From a virus, in IMG/VR virus record IMGVR_UViG_3300046559_000077, positions 1 to 20,074 of that record: a stretch of DNA of 20,074 nt. The stretch is one strand, 5' to 3'. Position numbers and translations under genes: made by a program. Shown here piece by piece: positions 20,032 through 20,074 of the stretch; position 1 is the stretch's first letter; each line of letters begins with the position of its first letter. The notes under the pieces are model-generated. The model saw only the letters and a program-made list of their open reading frames with translations, had not been told where the DNA came from and did no database searches.

Positions 20032-20074
20032 ATGCTCGGCTCAGTCATCTCGCTGTTCGACAAGACAGGTAACG
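20032..20074 (+). CDS. Start of a gene cut by the window end, possibly a DNA methyltransferase
   Basis: ATG 20032 has AAAAGGAC upstream. Only 14 residues are visible (MLGSVISLFDKTGN). The SLFDKTGN pattern reminds me of the start of phage DNA cytosine methyltransferase-like proteins found in early regions, but this is too short to be sure. It should be transcribed from PR together with the cro-like gene. Confidence 0.45.
   Translation, partial: MLGSVISLFDKTGN

Overview
The window is one GC-rich stretch of a temperate tailed-phage genome, probably a podovirus-like phage of Burkholderia or a close relative. The host guess rests on GC-rich codon use, the integrase plus DUF4224 pair, and a tRNA-Pro(UGG) 3' half in the attachment site that resembles betaproteobacterial tRNA-Pro; it is inference. 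No host gene is visible. The attachment site is flanked on both sides by shared repeats and by phage genes, so the sequence reads as the non-integrated (circular or permuted) form with an intact attP.

Layout. Positions 1-5990 (+ strand) are late genes: the end of a very large virion protein, a tail fibre, a coiled-coil protein, a membrane protein, holin, GH19 endolysin, overlapping Rz/Rz1-type spanins, and a secreted tail-fibre-like protein. A strong hairpin terminator near 6200 separates these from a long run of minus-strand genes (5987-18751). Read in their own direction from right to left, these are: PL promoter, small proteins, a DUF2800 RecB/Cas4-like nuclease, a DUF2815 ssDNA-binding protein, a repeat-rich protein, a family A DNA polymerase, a second promoter, a lipoprotein, a VRR-NUC nuclease, small proteins, DUF4224, tyrosine integrase, attP, a zinc-type protein, an SNF2 helicase, and a Pro-rich 59-residue protein. 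Nearly all are coupled by ATGA or GTGA overlaps, including several of 23-51 residues. The immunity region is 18855-19947: a CI/LexA-like repressor (minus) facing a YdaS/Cro-like gene (plus). A gene starting at 20032 is cut by the window end.

How it works together. A 19-bp pseudo-palindrome, roughly TGTTCGG-N5-CCTAACA, occurs three times over PL, twice over PR, twice over a second leftward promoter 7 kb away at 11.7 kb, and once at the end of the cro-like gene. This suggests one repressor switches off all three early promoters. The leftward operon supplies a replication set (SSB, nuclease, polymerase, VRR-NUC, SNF2) and the integration genes. Because attP lies inside this operon, integration would cut the SNF2 helicase off from its phage promoter.

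The most unusual points are this operator network, attP splitting the replication operon, a lipoprotein as first gene of a repressor-controlled promoter, a signal peptide on a tail-fibre-like protein, and a structured, gene-less stretch at 14.2-14.5 kb.
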